From: Notamacropus eugenii | Lineage: Eukaryota; Chordata; Mammalia; Diprotodontia; Macropodidae | Reading direction: 5' to 3' | Assembly: GCF_028372415.1 (NCBI RefSeq) | Contig: NC_092872.1 | Span: 283,026,206 to 283,090,205, forward strand | Length of the DNA: 64,000 nucleotides | Part shown: one piece after another, positions 20,645 to 31,949 of the stretch | Layout of the letters: each line of letters opens with the position of its first letter | Position numbering within the stretch: the first letter of the stretch is position 1 | The notes under the pieces: model-generated | Database searches by the model: none | What the model was told of the DNA's origin: nothing | What the model saw: the letters and a program-made list of their open reading frames with translations, nothing else | Made by a program: the position numbers and the translations under genes

Positions 20645-21600
20645 TATGCAAAGTACTGTGCTTGGTTTTGAAAGATTCAAAGACATGGGTTCTCTGACTC
20701 TAGAGACAGATTTGAGAGAGAACAAATCCTAAGAATAGGGCTCCTATAAAAGGCAATAAGGGAGCTGAGCCTTGAAAGAAGTTATGGACAGTAAGAGGCA
20801 GAGGTGAGGAGAAAACATCCACCAGACCCAAGGGCAGTGTCACAAAAGGTACAAGGTTGCTGATGTCAAGGTCAAAGAATATCACTAGATTTATATGTTT
20901 GGAAAGTCAAGTGTGTAAAGGCAGGGATACTGGATAGGCTTGAGGAAGTCAGCTTGAGTCAACCCATGGTGGGCTTTAAAGGCTAGAGAGGGTTTTGCAT
21001 TTTATCCTAGAGAAAATAGGGAGCTGCCAATGATTTATAGAATAACGTGATCATGCCAAAATTTCAGTCATATTACTTTGGCATCTTTATGGAGGATGGA
21101 TTGGAGGAGAAAGTACTTGTAGGTGAGGAGACCAAAGAGGAGACTTCAGGAGAGACATTGAGGGTGGTGACAGGATGAGTGGAGAAAGGGGAAAGGTGGT
21201 AGACATACCATAGAAGTAGATTAGAAAAATTATCAACTTATTGAATAGAGGTGGGGGGAAGGGAAGAGAAATCAGAAATAGGGAAGTTTGAAGAAGGGTG
21301 GGTTTAAATGAGTAAATTATATCATCTCCCTCCCTAGCAGAGGGAGATAATAGGCTCCATTTTGGACATACTGAGTTTGAGATGCCAACAGAAGATCCAA
21401 CTGACATCCAGACAGCATTGAGAACATGGGACTGGAGCTTAGGAGAGACATGGTGGCTGGATAGAGAGATTTCAGAGTCAGAGTATAAAGGTGATCACTG
21501 TATCCATGGGCTCTCCAAGAGACAGAATAGAAAGGACCTCATACAAAGCCTTGGGGGACATTCATGCTTCTTTTCTCAGTAAAGTCCTCTGACAAGAGAC
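20645..21600 (-). mobile_element. long L2 relic, antisense
   Basis: 'gggctttaaaggctagagag', 'cattttatcctagagaaaat', 'ttggcatctttatggaggat', 'tttggacatactgagtttga' and 'ggagcttaggagagacatgg' are collinear with the reverse strand of L2 ORF2. It may extend to about 22000 in a more decayed, purine-rich stretch. Confidence 0.75.
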
Positions 21601-22030
21601 TTGGAAGGGATGGGGGTAGAAAGCTTAAAGAGAGAAGAAAAGATTTAGAACATCTGCTGCAGAGATTGTGACGAGTGCCAGTCAGGGATGGATAAAAGGA
21701 TCAGAGCAATGGAAGCCTAGCTGGGACTTGAAAACATAGATGAACAGTGAAGCTGCCTGAGTTTCTTTAGTAGCTTTCGTCAATACACAAGCAGTAGTAG
21801 AGAAGGTGGGTGATGGGCGTGGCTGGGATTTGGCCAGACATGGCAAGTATTAGGACAAGGAGGTGAGGGAATCAAGGGCAGCAGAGAGTATAAGAGGTAA
21901 AGAGGTCAAGGGAAAAGAGGCCAGAACAGGAGAAAGGCGTAAGAGAATAGAGAGGGGTGGAAGAGTGGAGATCTTGGTGAAGAGGATGACTAGGCTTCAG
22001 AAGAGTATAGCATAGGAAAAGAAGTAAATG
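21601..22030. other. purine-rich unassigned DNA, possibly decayed L2
   Basis: G/A-rich sequence next to an antisense L2. No individual motif is clear enough to assign. Confidence 0.35.
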
Positions 22031-22039
22031 TTGAAAACT

Positions 22040-22120
22040 AAAAAAGTGATGAAATGAAGTGCACAGGATTACAAAGGAAATCAGTTATATTAAAATGCAA
22101 AAACATTTATCAGACTAAAA
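22040..22120 (+). mobile_element. fragment of the 9.7-kb hAT-like family
   Basis: 'gtgcacaggattacaaagga' and 'tcagttatattaaaatgcaa' match the interior of the element at 9696-9898. Termini are missing. Confidence 0.5.
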
Positions 22121-22294
22121 AAACACACACGCAAGCTTAGGGTGAATGACTAGAATGGAATAGTAGAGTTAACAGTCCTTCATTTTCCCTCTTCTTATTT
22201 TCTTATCCATGTTTACTCACAAATCCTTCATAAAGGAACTACTCAATGTAGTGGAGGTCTCCCTCTCTTTCATTGACAATTTCAAAGATGGATA

Positions 22295-22355
22295 TTAATA
22301 TGTCATTGGACACATAGTAGATATTTCATAAATTATTGTTGATTGGTTGATGAAT
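22295..22355 (+). mobile_element. L2 3' terminus
   Basis: 'tggacacatagtagatattt' followed by 'cataaattattgttgattgg'. Confidence 0.65.
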
Positions 22356-22359
22356 ATAC

Positions 22360-24390
22360 AATAATCCTTTTATTCTTACCTGAGCCAGGTGACTAGTTCA
22401 ACTCCTTTTCTACTATGTACCGTGAGTGTGTCTTCACAAAGTCAATGTTGCCAGTAATATGCTCCTTGTGTCCACTAGGCATCTTTCCTTTGTCCATTGG
22501 GTTTCTGCCATCTTTGTTCTTCTGAGGTCTTGGTGTTCCAAGCTTTCCAGCCAAAGAACATGGTGATTGGGAGATTATTGGAGTTAAAAAGATAGATTTT
22601 GACAGCCCTGGATCATTGAAAACACAGTACAATCTCCAAAGTACTATCCAGCTCAAGCTCCTCTCCGTATTAAATTCTGGACCCAGATAATTATCCATCT
22701 GCAGCACTTGTCAAAGACTCCTACATGGATGGATGAATACAAAAGCATGGCACACTCCTGTTAACAAGAGTTTCAGGAGCACTACAGCTTGATATGAGAG
22801 GAGTCTGACAATGAGAGCTGAGGACAACAACAAAGTTTTTAAAAAAGCTATACTGAAGAAAAAAGAAAGATCAAAGGAGGAATAGGACCATGGGATCTAG
22901 GATGAGAAGAGCCTAGAACTGTTCATGCCTAGTTTGACTTTTTTTTCTCTGACAACAGGAAAAAGACATAATAAAAATGGAGTTAATACAGAAGGTAAAT
23001 AAGGAAGAAAAATAACAGTAACATCAGTCGCAGCAATAGATCACATTGAACCAAAGGAAGAAGGTAATACCAATATAAAGAATTGCTCTTTTTGCACCTG
23101 AGCAGTTTGGTGGTTTGAAGGTACAACAAATGAAATTTTGTGTAAATGAAAAAGATAAAGTAAGCTAGGAAACAATATAAATTACTGCCCCCTTTGTAAT
23201 ATGAAAAGTTTGGTTTCTGAAAGTGACAGAAAAATGACTTTTGTGCATGAAAAACTGATAAAGTCTATGTCTACGGAAACCCAGTTTTTCCAATAAGATA
23301 TAAGGACAGAGACAGGCTATGAGCATTACTGGATAGATAATGGAGAAGACCAGTATAAAGGCTGAGAAATCAGTCTTCTGGGCATTCTGATTCTCAGCTC
23401 ATTTGCATGGGATTGTTTTTAGAGTATGAGAGTTACTCACCAAGTGATAAATCAAATTAACATCTGTTAGTAGACTATTTTTGATAGAAAGGTGGGTTTT
23501 GTGAGTTGCGCCTGCTATGGGAAAGGTGAGTTACTGCTCACCTAGGTTAGATTTCCGCTCTCGAATCAGTGAAGAATCCAGCAGGAGAGGAGGAATGAAG
23601 AGAGCAAGAGGAGCTCAGTAGGGGCAGTCAGGGAAAGAGTATTACTTGATGGATCCTTGAGCCTTCAGACTGGAAGAGAGCTGAACTTAGCGGAAATGAG
23701 AGTCCTTTAGCTTTACCCACAGCTTAGAGAAGCCCAGCTGTTCCCTGCTGCCTCCCTCTGGCATGAGAATAAAAAGCAGATGAGGAAAGTCAGGCTTTGT
23801 TGAGTCCATTCAACATTCAAACTACTTTATGAATTGGTTGAGTAGTATAGTCAAATACACTATTTGGATAGCTTCATGTTGTTACATATTCTCAGTAAAG
23901 CCTTAAAAATATTTCCCAAATTGAGGAATTTTCAAGAGATCTGGGGGAGGAAAAGACATTCTCTGGGCAGCTAGTGAGTAAGGGAAAAGGAAGGAAGGAA
24001 GGAGAGACAAAGAGAGCTGGGAGAAGACATTTGGGTGTCCTGGGAAAATGTGAAAAGTCTTTTCCTCACTTTTCAACAGCTCATTCCTGTGGGTTTCCAA
24101 CCACCAGAGTTTTGGAGGATCTGTTACAACCCACACAATTTGACTTACCAAAATAGATTACTACATTCCAGGAAGAATGGAATTTTGTCATTGAAATGTG
24201 TGAATTCATAAAAATATAATATTAAAAATTGTGCCACATAACAGAAATACAGTGCAAGCCCACAGAGTCACTCCATTAGGACATTCATCCTGACAAGCTA
24301 GAGTTGGACAAGGAGCTGAACCCAAAGGTGAATAAAGGAGAAGAGGAGGCTGGGTAGCACTTTGAGAAGTTGTCCCCCCAAAAAATAGGT
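22360..24390. other. unassigned DNA
   Basis: Two kilobases with no family I recognise. The 104-codon minus frame at 22707-22393 is hydrophilic at its C-terminus ('GKMPSGHKEHITGNIDFVKT') but matches nothing I know. A GC-richer patch lies near 23500-23780, ending in an AATAAA at 23768-23773. Confidence 0.4.
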
Positions 24391-24394
24391 GAGG

Positions 24395-24700
24395 GTAGGG
24401 GGTCCTTTATATTTTATTGATAGCTTTTATTTTTACATATCATTTATTTCAAATATATCTCCCCTAACCCAGAGAGGCACCCTTTATAACCAAGAATAAA
24501 AAAGGGGACAATTCAACTCAACAGAACAAACCAATGAATCCAGCAAGTCTAAGAGTGTATGCCATATTTTACACCCATAGTGCTCCATCTCTCCAAAAAA
24601 GAACTCCACAGTTCTTTTAATAAGCCCAAAATTCCACAAAATCCCATCTTATCAACACCAGCATTACCTCAGGGACTCTGCATCTGTAGGCTGTGAAACA
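24395..24700 (-). mobile_element. L1 3' end, antisense
   Basis: Reverse complement of the L1 terminal type seen at 4500-4856: 'ttttattgatagcttttatt' then 'tttacatatc', 'aacccagagaggcacccttt' and 'aaccaagaataaaaaa'. Confidence 0.65.
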
Positions 24701-24995
24701 TAATGATCATGGAATAATCAAAATTATTGATGACACAAAAAGCAGTGAAAAAGTAAACAATCAACACATATGGACCGAAGGTGACTTTGTACAAGAGATA
24801 TCATAAAATATATCAAAGGTATTAATGTCCAAGAAATGTGAGCTAACATGGGTTCAAATCTGAGAGTAGTTAAATTACTTTAATTACTTCGATTACTTTA
24901 ATCAGTCATAGCAGTGATGAGCCCCACTGACAGATTCTACAACTGCATTCAGATTCTCCTACAGCTCTTGACTAGGACCAACAAGATGTACTCAT
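24701..24995. other. unassigned DNA
   Basis: AT-rich, with TTAATTACTT repeats near 24875-24905. No family recognised. Confidence 0.35.
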
Positions 24996-24996
24996 A

Positions 24997-25085
24997 ATGT
25001 ATGTGTGTGTGTGTGTATGCATATACACATATATACATGTGAATATTTATATATTATACTTACAAAAATATACTCATATATAATA
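24997..25085. repeat. TG/TA dinucleotide-rich tract
   Basis: 'atgtatgtgtgtgtgtgtgt' followed by TATA/TACA alternation. Confidence 0.85.
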
Positions 25086-25635
25086 TATAGAGTTAAATCA
25101 CAATTACCTAATTTTGACCAATGCATCAAAAGTTGACAAGACCATCTTGTACTGCATTCAGTTACAAAGACCACCAAAGGGATAAATGCAGGCACGTAGT
25201 CACTACCAGAGTTCGGGATTCAGTTTTGTCCTTCCCTCTACCCCAACTATGTCACAGTTTATAAATACAATAAACACTGAACATGTGTTTTGTGTCAGCA
25301 GAATTTTAAACAGAGAGTCTTCCCTCTCCATCTCCCACACCTGAAGTCAGTTTACTGAAGTTTGGGTACAATTCCACAATTTTCTATTTGGGAAGTCTCT
25401 TAAAGAGTCTACTTTTATCCTACAAGAGCATTTGACACAGGACCACTTAGAGAAGCAGAAAAATACATCCCAGTCCAACCATGCTATTGATTGTAAGTTT
25501 GGCCAAAGTACCATAAACCTGTGAGTCTGAATCTGAACATAATCTCACGTAATAAATAGCCTTGAATTTCCTCAATCACAGATAATTCAGTTGTTAAAGT
25601 AATTCAGCTACTCCAGGATTCGAACCTATGTTCTT
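25086..25635. other. unassigned DNA
   Basis: Nothing recognised beyond ordinary AT-rich sequence. Confidence 0.35.
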
Positions 25636-25639
25636 GACC

Positions 25640-25755
25640 TTAGATTAGGGCGTAAGTTCCTCCATTAGAATACATACTCCTGGAAAGTGGGGATCAGTTT
25701 TGCTTTGACTTTGTCTCCTCACAATGTAAATGCTTCATAAGTGTGTATCAATTGG
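25640..25755 (+). mobile_element. possible L2 3' terminus, diverged
   Basis: 'gcgtaagttcctccattaga' and 'tgtaaatgcttcataagtgt' follow the L2 3'-end order loosely. Confidence 0.4.
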
Positions 25756-25759
25756 ATTC

Positions 25760-26950
25760 CACCCATGACTAGCCACTTTCTTTTTCTAATCTTATGGGTC
25801 ATCAGAAATGAATATTCTTGTTCATGGTCTCCTCCTGGTAACCCTGAGAGGTCTCCATTGACAAAGATGGCCAATTCAATCTCATTAACTTCATAAAACT
25901 GATGGAGTCCTGGATATCGATGATCACCATCAAGGAACGTACATTCTCCCACATTGCCGGTTCTGCTGATTTCATTAAGGGTCTGCTTCTTACAAGGGCC
26001 TGTCACATCTCTCACCTCCTCCTGTTACTCCGATTTTTTTCTCTGCATTCTTTAGTGCTGAGCCCCTGCTTGCTCTAATTCTCAGAAGATCTGTCCATCT
26101 CTGTACCCAGTTCATTCCTACTGCAGAGTAGAAAATGCACCTAGTTTCAATTTCTCCTCTCTGCCTCATTGATCACAAAGCTTTCCCTCCTAAGGTTTCC
26201 AGCATGCTTTATGCCTCCTGGTTTCTATTTCCCTGGTCCCCTACTCTGCATTTGCTGAGGGTTTGTCTGGGTGACTCGCACTGCAGTTAAAATTCAAATC
26301 TGATGACAGCCCTATTTTTAAAGGAAGGAACCTGGCTTCTAGCTGGAAGACTGAAACAAACCTGGAAATAAGGTCAGGCCAATCAACTGCCCTTTCTCCA
26401 TGGACAAAAATAGCAAGACTAAGTATTCTGCAAAGCCTTTGCCTGAGTTACTAGTTAAGGAGCCCAGTATGCAGGTCATGTTCAGATAATAAGTGAACAG
26501 CCCTGGACCCCAAGGAAAGGTGTGTGTGTGCATGGGAAAGGAGAGGGGCAAGGGGCCTCATGAATTATTCAGCATCTCCGCTCCTAGCCCACAACCCGCA
26601 CTGCTGAACAAAGGGGCTTGTCCAAGCCTTGTCCTTCTGCCCAGTCTCTTTTCCAGCAGCCTGGTGGTGGAGAGGAGCTGACTCTACCTGGGAGGTCAGG
26701 CAGGGGTATGGACGTCCGTGGGCGCCACCCTCTTTTCCAGGCCCCTCATGGCCGCTCTTGCTGGAAGGCAGGGGTACACTGTCATTCCCAGGACAGGCTA
26801 CTATCATTCACCACAGCTACAGAATCCCTCACTGAATGTGAGAGTTGCACGGGGCTTCAGTGGGCTGTACACATTTTATACGCACATAGTTATTGGCATA
26901 GAGCTGGCAGTTCTTTCCCCTTCATTCCCCTTCATGTGGGCAGGAAGCAA
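25760..26950. other. unassigned DNA
   Basis: No repeat recognised. The GC-richer part at 26570-26880 yields several overlapping ORFs of 60-130 codons in different frames and both strands, as expected from low stop density rather than coding. Confidence 0.4.
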
Positions 26951-26959
26951 GCCCTACTT

Positions 26960-27025
26960 TGGAGCCCCTATGTTTGGCCTGGTGATGGACACAGAGTAAG
27001 TGTTTAATAAATGCTGACCATCTGG
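26960..27025 (+). mobile_element. L2 3' terminus
   Basis: 'ggacacagagtaagtgttta' followed by 'ataaatgctgacc'. The MAR1-like SINE inserted just downstream. Confidence 0.6.
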
Positions 27026-27031
27026 TCCTGT

Positions 27032-27045
27032 CCATACACAAAAGT
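27032..27045 (+). repeat. target-site duplication, left, MAR1-like SINE
   Basis: ccatacacaaaagt here and ccatatacaaaagt at 27358-27371 match at 13 of 14 positions. Confidence 0.8.
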
Positions 27046-27357
27046 GAAGCAGCTAGGTGGCGCAGTGCATAGAGCACCAGTGCAGGAGTCAGGAGGACCT
27101 GAGTTCAAGTCTCACCTCAGACACCTGACACTCACTAGCTGTGTGACCTTGGGCAAGTCACTTAACCCCAACTGCCTCATCCTGGGTCATCTCCAGTCAT
27201 CCTGATGAATATCTGGTCACTCGATTCAGATGGCTCTGGAGGAGAAGTGAGGCTGGTGACCTGCACAGCCCTCCCTCACTCAAAACAAAGTCAAGTGCAA
27301 GTCGTGCCATTATTTCTCTGATGGCATGGTCTTCTTCAGCAATGAAGGATGAACACA
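27046..27357 (+). mobile_element. MAR1-like SINE (tRNA head, RTE-type tail), full length
   Basis: The 5' part is tRNA-like with a recognisable A box ('gtggcgcagtgcatagagc') and B box ('gagttcaagtctcacctc'), the internal RNA polymerase III promoter elements. A 'tgtgaccttgggcaagtcac' core follows. The tail ('ctggtcactcgattcagatg', 'gatggcatggtcttcttcag', 'caatgaaggatgaaca') resembles the 3' end of a marsupial RTE LINE, its likely mobiliser. Both ends are intact. Confidence 0.85.
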
Positions 27358-27371
27358 CCATATACAAAAGT
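27358..27371 (+). repeat. target-site duplication, right, MAR1-like SINE
   Basis: Pairs with 27032-27045. Confidence 0.8.
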
Positions 27372-27489
27372 AATGCCAACTAGCCTACCTGCCAAGTGGG
27401 CACCAATCTGTGCTTAAAGATCTCTGGGGAAGAGATACCTCTCTCCTCTCCAGTCATCCCATTCCATTTCTTCTCTGATTGTCATGCAG

Positions 27490-27740
27490 GGCATCCTGAC
27501 AACAGCCTCATTGGGTCTCAGGCCCTTTCCTGTCCTCATGGTTCTCTCTGGTCACTCTCCAAATTATAAATGTCCTCTGTAAACTGTGGTTGCCTGAATT
27601 GAACACTAAGCTCCAGATGAGGTCTGAGGGGGACAGAACACAGAGGGGCTATCATCTATCTCCCTGTTCCTGTGTATTCAATATCACATTGTGAATTCAT
27701 CTTAAACTTCCAGTCTACTCAATTACCCCCATCATTTTAA
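27490..27740 (+). mobile_element. CR1/L3 LINE fragment
   Basis: 'gtcactctccaaattataaa', 'tgtcctctgtaaactgtggt', 'gaattgaacactaagctcca' and 'gatgaggtctgaggggg' follow the sense strand of the L3/CR1 region just upstream of its 3' end. Confidence 0.7.
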
Positions 27741-28785
27741 GAACCAGTCTGGGGATTTGAGTGGACTATGAGCTCTACTCTGATATCTCTGCTAGAAAGT
27801 CAACATCCTAGACACACTGTTTACCCTTTCAAAGACCAAAAGAGCTGCCATGAAAGTCTTGTAGTAAATGCATGTCTTAAGCTACCTCAGGGATCCATTT
27901 TTTAACTGATTTTTTTTTTAAAGTGAGGCCCTATAAAGAGTAGGAAAAGGGGATGGGAAAGAGAACCATGGTTTTTAAAAATGAAAGGAACCTTAAAAAT
28001 CATCTGGTTCAGGGAAGAGCAAGATCTAGATATAGATGTAGGAATACAGGAGAAAGGTCATCTTCACCATCCATATCCTTAAATGAAACTCAAGGATAAA
28101 TTTCATGGTCCTTGTGTTGACTGTCAGAAATATAATGAAGGATTAAAGAAATTCATTCACTTCAATATAAATATCAAATGGCCCTCGGAAAATTCTCATC
28201 TCAGATAATAATAATAATAATAAGGCTCTTTTCTGTGCTGGCTGTAAACAACTAATGGTCTGACATATAAAAGAGCTATAAACGACCCCAGTCCAGAGCA
28301 ATCTCAAGAAGACCAAAAGATTCAATCCAGAAGATGACAGCATCAGTTCAGCAAAGAGAAGGCCCAGAACTGGAGGCCAGGAGCAGCTCTAAAGGAAACA
28401 GGAAGCAGCAGCTTCAGAAGCTTAATGCAGAAAATGAGGCCCACGTATCAACAATGAGCTATATCCATTGGCTGAGATGATCAGCCAGCAGAGCTGGGAA
28501 AGAGTTTCTCCCTGGCACACACTTTAGGGGTGTGCTGATCTAAAGGTGGTGTCAGAAAGGGAATCTGTGAGATACTGGTCCCATTTTGTCTATGGGAATT
28601 CTTCCCTTCTTATTTTGTTTTGCTGAATAAAATTATTATTTACTTTGAATTTAAATGTCACCTCACTTGGTCTGTGGAATCCATTAGAAAAAGAGATTTG
28701 GAGCTATGAAAATATAAAGTTGGTAGATTGTTGGTCAAATCTCCTGCTGGAGATTTGAATCTGGGTTATAGGCAGATAAATTGAA
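27741..28785. other. unassigned DNA
   Basis: No family recognised, apart from a short (ATA)n run at 28204-28222. 'gctgaataaaattatta' near 28622 resembles a poly(A)-signal region and could belong to an unrecognised LTR, but I cannot delimit one. Confidence 0.35.
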
Positions 28786-28789
28786 GGGA

Positions 28790-28960
28790 ATCTGGTCTAT
28801 ATAATCAAACCTCTCATTCTGCAGAAGAGGAAAAGGAGGCCCCAAGAAGAGTAAACTGACTTGACCAAGGTCATACAACCAACAAGTAGCAAAGCCCAAA
28901 TTGGAACCAGGTCCTTCAATTCCAAATCCAATGTTCCTTCTACTTCAAGAAGCTACATGG
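28790..28960 (-). mobile_element. MIR SINE, antisense
   Basis: 'cattctgcagaagaggaaaa', 'gacttgaccaaggtcataca' and 'tgttccttctacttcaagaa'. Confidence 0.7.
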
Positions 28961-29084
28961 AAAGGAACAGGTGAGACCCTGAAGTGATATTCACTCTCTG
29001 TTACAATTTTACTTAAGGCTCACCTTGTTTACCAGGCACTCTCTGTAGTCAGCCAGAAACTACCCATCACCTAAGCACCTCACT

Positions 29085-29305
29085 CTTCCTCACTCTTCTA
29101 TCTCCCCCTATATCCCATTGTTTGCCAAGTAGAGTTGATTCTTTGTAACAGCTCACCAATCTCCATTTTCCCCTCCTTGCTAGGCTCACTGCCATAACTC
29201 TGGCTTAGACCCTCATTACTTCTTGCTTGAACCATAATTTCACAGCAATAGTAGCCTCCTATCTGGCTATCTTGTGTGCAGTCCCTCTCCCCTTTCCCCA
29301 TTTTT
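29085..29305 (+). mobile_element. L2 ORF2 fragment
   Basis: 'cttagaccctcattacttct' then 'tgcttgaaccataatttcac', 'agcaatagtagcctcctatc' and 'tggctatc' follow L2 ORF2 in the sense direction. Confidence 0.55.
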
Positions 29306-29960
29306 ATTCACACCAGTGTCCTGTGGTCCTGCTAATGCTCTCCTAATGGCAAACCAAGACACCTGGGTTCCAGCCAAGCTTTTCCCACCTGGCCAAGTTT
29401 ATCACTGACTACCTCATCCATTTCTACCATGAACCACCAAGGCACTGGGAGCCTTCTTCATCTGGGATTGGAGAAGAAGGCTAGTGCCATAAAGAGCTTC
29501 CATCATTCCATTACACTGTCACAGAGAGAAATGACACTAGCCTTAGGATGCTAAAATGTAGAGCACTCTTTGATAGAGCTCTTTCAACAGGTAGAAATGA
29601 CCAAGCTTGGCACTTAGTTGGCAAGAACAATTAGGTAAAATAGGAAACTTGCCAATGGTGAGTTTCCCTCTTCTTTCTTTCCCCTCAGTCTCACCTCTAT
29701 CCTACCTTGTCTTTTCCCCACATAACTTCCCATAGATCTTTGCCTCTGTTTGCTAATGGTGCCCCTATCCTATCCAATGTGTCCAGGCATCTTTATCCCT
29801 CCCCCAAAGGGGAGTTGTCCCAAAGTCTCTTCCTTCAAACATCTAAGTTCCAAGATCTCTCCTTAAGGTCTCCCTTATCTGAATTTGGTTTTAAAAAAAT
29901 TCATTTAAGGATACCTCTCATGTCACTCGGTCAGAGCCTCAGAATTGCTAGGCATGAATC
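29306..29960. other. unassigned DNA
   Basis: Pyrimidine-rich in the 29660-29880 part. No repeat or gene recognised; the 91-codon frame at 29707-29982 looks like chance. Confidence 0.35.
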
Positions 29961-29964
29961 TATT

Positions 29965-30105
29965 CCCATGCTAGACATTTGACAGCTGAGGATCCTGAAA
30001 TTCAGAGGAGTTAAATTACATGTTCAAGGCCACACAGTTGGTAGAGAAAATAGTACTAGAGGTCAGATTTACTGATCACAAGCACTTTACACCAGGACAC
30101 ACTGT
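29965..30105 (-). mobile_element. MIR fragment, antisense
   Basis: 'gctgaggatcctgaaattca', 'tgttcaaggccacacagttg'. Confidence 0.7.
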
Positions 30106-30129
30106 GGTATCACCAGGACACATGGATGA

Positions 30130-30220
30130 ATTCATTCATTTTTTCACTCAACAAGCATTTATTAAGTAACCATAGTGTCCAAAGAACTGTGTTTGGTATG
30201 ATGGCTGCCATTTGGCGATG
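30130..30220 (-). mobile_element. L2 3' terminus, antisense
   Basis: 'ctcaacaagcatttattaag' then 'taaccatagtgtccaaagaa'. Confidence 0.7.
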
Positions 30221-30274
30221 AATGTAACAGACCTAGCTAGAAGAGGGAAAGCTAATGGAATCAACCAGAGGAGA

Positions 30275-30385
30275 TCAAGTACAGAAAGTCAGAGATGGAA
30301 GTCACATAATCCAAACAGGAAACAGGCCCAGAAAACTTTAGGGACTTGTCCCACCAGGTCACCCAAATAGTGGCTGACCAGGGCC
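30275..30385 (-). mobile_element. MIR fragment, antisense
   Basis: 'aaacaggaaacaggcccaga' and 'ttgtcccaccaggtcaccca'. Confidence 0.6.
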
Positions 30386-30387
30386 TG

Positions 30388-30492
30388 GCCAAGGACAAGT
30401 CCTTTCTCTGGGCCTCAATTTCCTCTCCTGTACAAGAGGGAGAGAGCTTACCTGGTCTCTGAGTTCTTTTCCAGGATCCTAGAATCCTGTAA
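30388..30492 (+). mobile_element. MIR fragment
   Basis: 'gacaagtcctttctctgggc' then 'ctcaatttcctctcctgtac' and 'tccaggatcctagaatcctg'. It abuts an oppositely oriented MIR, so the two form a head-to-head pair. Confidence 0.7.
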
Positions 30493-30639
30493 CACCTCAC
30501 CCCACCACCTCCACTAGTGTGCTTTTCCAGGCATTAGTGCAGTAGGATGGAAAGCATACCAGATGGAGGTCAGGATAAACTGGGCTTTCCATCCTAACTC
30601 CACCACTCCAAGAAATTCTGTTATTTCTTCAGCCCTCAT

Positions 30640-30920
30640 CTCTTTCTTAAGCCCCAGGTCTGCCTCTCCAACTGCCTTCTGGACATTTCCAACTGGTTGT
30701 CCCATAGGCATCTCAAACTCAACATGTCCAAAACAGAACCTTATCCCTGAACCAAGCTCTTTTCCCCATTTCCTGTTTCTTTCATAGTCACCGCCATCTT
30801 TTCAATCAATGAGGCTGGGAACCTCAGCATCTCCCTCAAATCCTCACTCTCCCTCATGCCCCGGGCATTTCTGTTGCCAAATCTTGTCGACTTGAACTGT
30901 CTCTAGAAAAATAATTTTGT
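30640..30920 (+). mobile_element. L2 ORF2 fragment (reverse-transcriptase region)
   Basis: 'cataggcatctcaaactcaa' then 'catgtccaaaacagaacctt', and 'gttgccaaatcttgtcgact', are strong matches to L2 ORF2. No intact frame. Confidence 0.75.
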
Positions 30921-30969
30921 TTTTAATTTATATTTATTTGGATGCTCCTAGAAGGCATAGCACAGTAGA

Positions 30970-31135
30970 AAGAAAACTAGAGTTGGCCTCAAAGAACCGG
31001 AGGCGCCATCCCACCTCTGCTACATGACTCTGGACAAGTCACTTTTCACTCTGGGCCTTAGTTTCCCCATCTGTAAAATTATAGGACTGAACTAAAGGGC
31101 TTCTGAAGTCCCTTTAAGTCCTAAATCTATGATCC
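30970..31135 (+). mobile_element. MIR SINE
   Basis: 'tgactctggacaagtcactt', 'gggccttagtttccccatct' and 'cctaaatctatgatcctctt'. Confidence 0.85.
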
Positions 31136-31139
31136 TCTT

Positions 31140-31245
31140 ATTCATCCTAGGACTGTTTTTGATTTTACCTCTGCATCCACAGCACCAAACCCTGGGCCCA
31201 GTATATAGCAAGCATGTAATAAAGGGCTTTTTTATTTGAATTAAT
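31140..31245 (+). mobile_element. L2 3' terminus
   Basis: 'ctctgcatccacagcaccaa' and 'gtatatagcaagcatgtaat' followed by 'aaagggc'. Confidence 0.6.
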
Positions 31246-31269
31246 GAACATTTGTTGAGGCTGTGATCT

Positions 31270-31485
31270 GGGACAATAACAAGAGTTAGGATCTCCTTGG
31301 AGCTTCACAACAACTCTGTGAGGGAGTTACTGCTACCACATTCTTATACCCATTGTACAGGTGAGGAAACTGAGGCTCAGAGGACATGGCCATGATCACA
31401 TTTCTGGTAAGTCTGGGGTGGGGCAAGATCTGAACCCAGGTCTTTCTGATGTCAAGTCCAGCACTCCATCCACTCTACCATGTAG
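31270..31485 (-). mobile_element. MIR SINE, antisense
   Basis: 'cattgtacaggtgaggaaac', 'tctgaacccaggtctttctg' and 'cactccatccactctaccat'. Confidence 0.85.
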
Positions 31486-31517
31486 TGACTGTCCAATCAG
31501 AAGCCCTCCAACCACTT

Positions 31518-31521
<4 letters not shown>

Positions 31522-31567
<46 letters not shown>
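31522..31567. repeat. (CA)23 microsatellite
   Basis: Uninterrupted 46-base AC repeat, long enough to be polymorphic between individuals. Confidence 0.97.
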
Positions 31568-31569
<2 letters not shown>

Positions 31570-31809
31570 CAGACTCACTGCAAAGTTCTGTCTTCTATTC
31601 CCCAGACTATATTAAAGATGAAATTCCTCTTGAGATAGGTAAAACTTGTCAAGCAGATAGAGATTCTTCTGAGAGGGAGCAAGCAACAGGTTCAGTCATG
31701 AAGGAGAGGAGGCAGACGTAGCACACTCTTCTACCTCTGCTTGGGGATCATGGTCTGGCCAGTGCAGGCAGAACTAAGGTCCACTGTACTCTGCTTTTGG
31801 ATCTATAGG

Positions 31810-31945
31810 ACTTTGAGGTAAAAAGGGATTATCAAGTACCATCTCCTCAATTCACCAAGAAAGAAACTGAGGCCAATTGGGGTGGTCCAAGGTCATTCTG
31901 GCCAGAAGTGGGCCAGGTTGAACCCAGCCTGCCTCTCTCTCACCC
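31810..31945 (-). mobile_element. MIR fragment, antisense
   Basis: 'gaaagaaactgaggccaatt', then 'ccaaggtcattctggccag' and 'ggttgaacccagcc'. Confidence 0.65.
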
Positions 31946-31949
31946 CAGG

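Noticed and set aside
22393..22707. 104-codon minus ORF as a transposon or host gene
   Set aside because: The C-terminal half looks hydrophilic and protein-like, but I cannot tie it to any family and see no context for a gene.
27050..27180. A functional tRNA gene
   Set aside because: A and B boxes are present but the arms do not form a tRNA cloverleaf. It is the head of a SINE.
31522..31567. CRISPR or minisatellite array
   Set aside because: Simple dinucleotide repeat. No repeat-spacer structure exists anywhere in the window.
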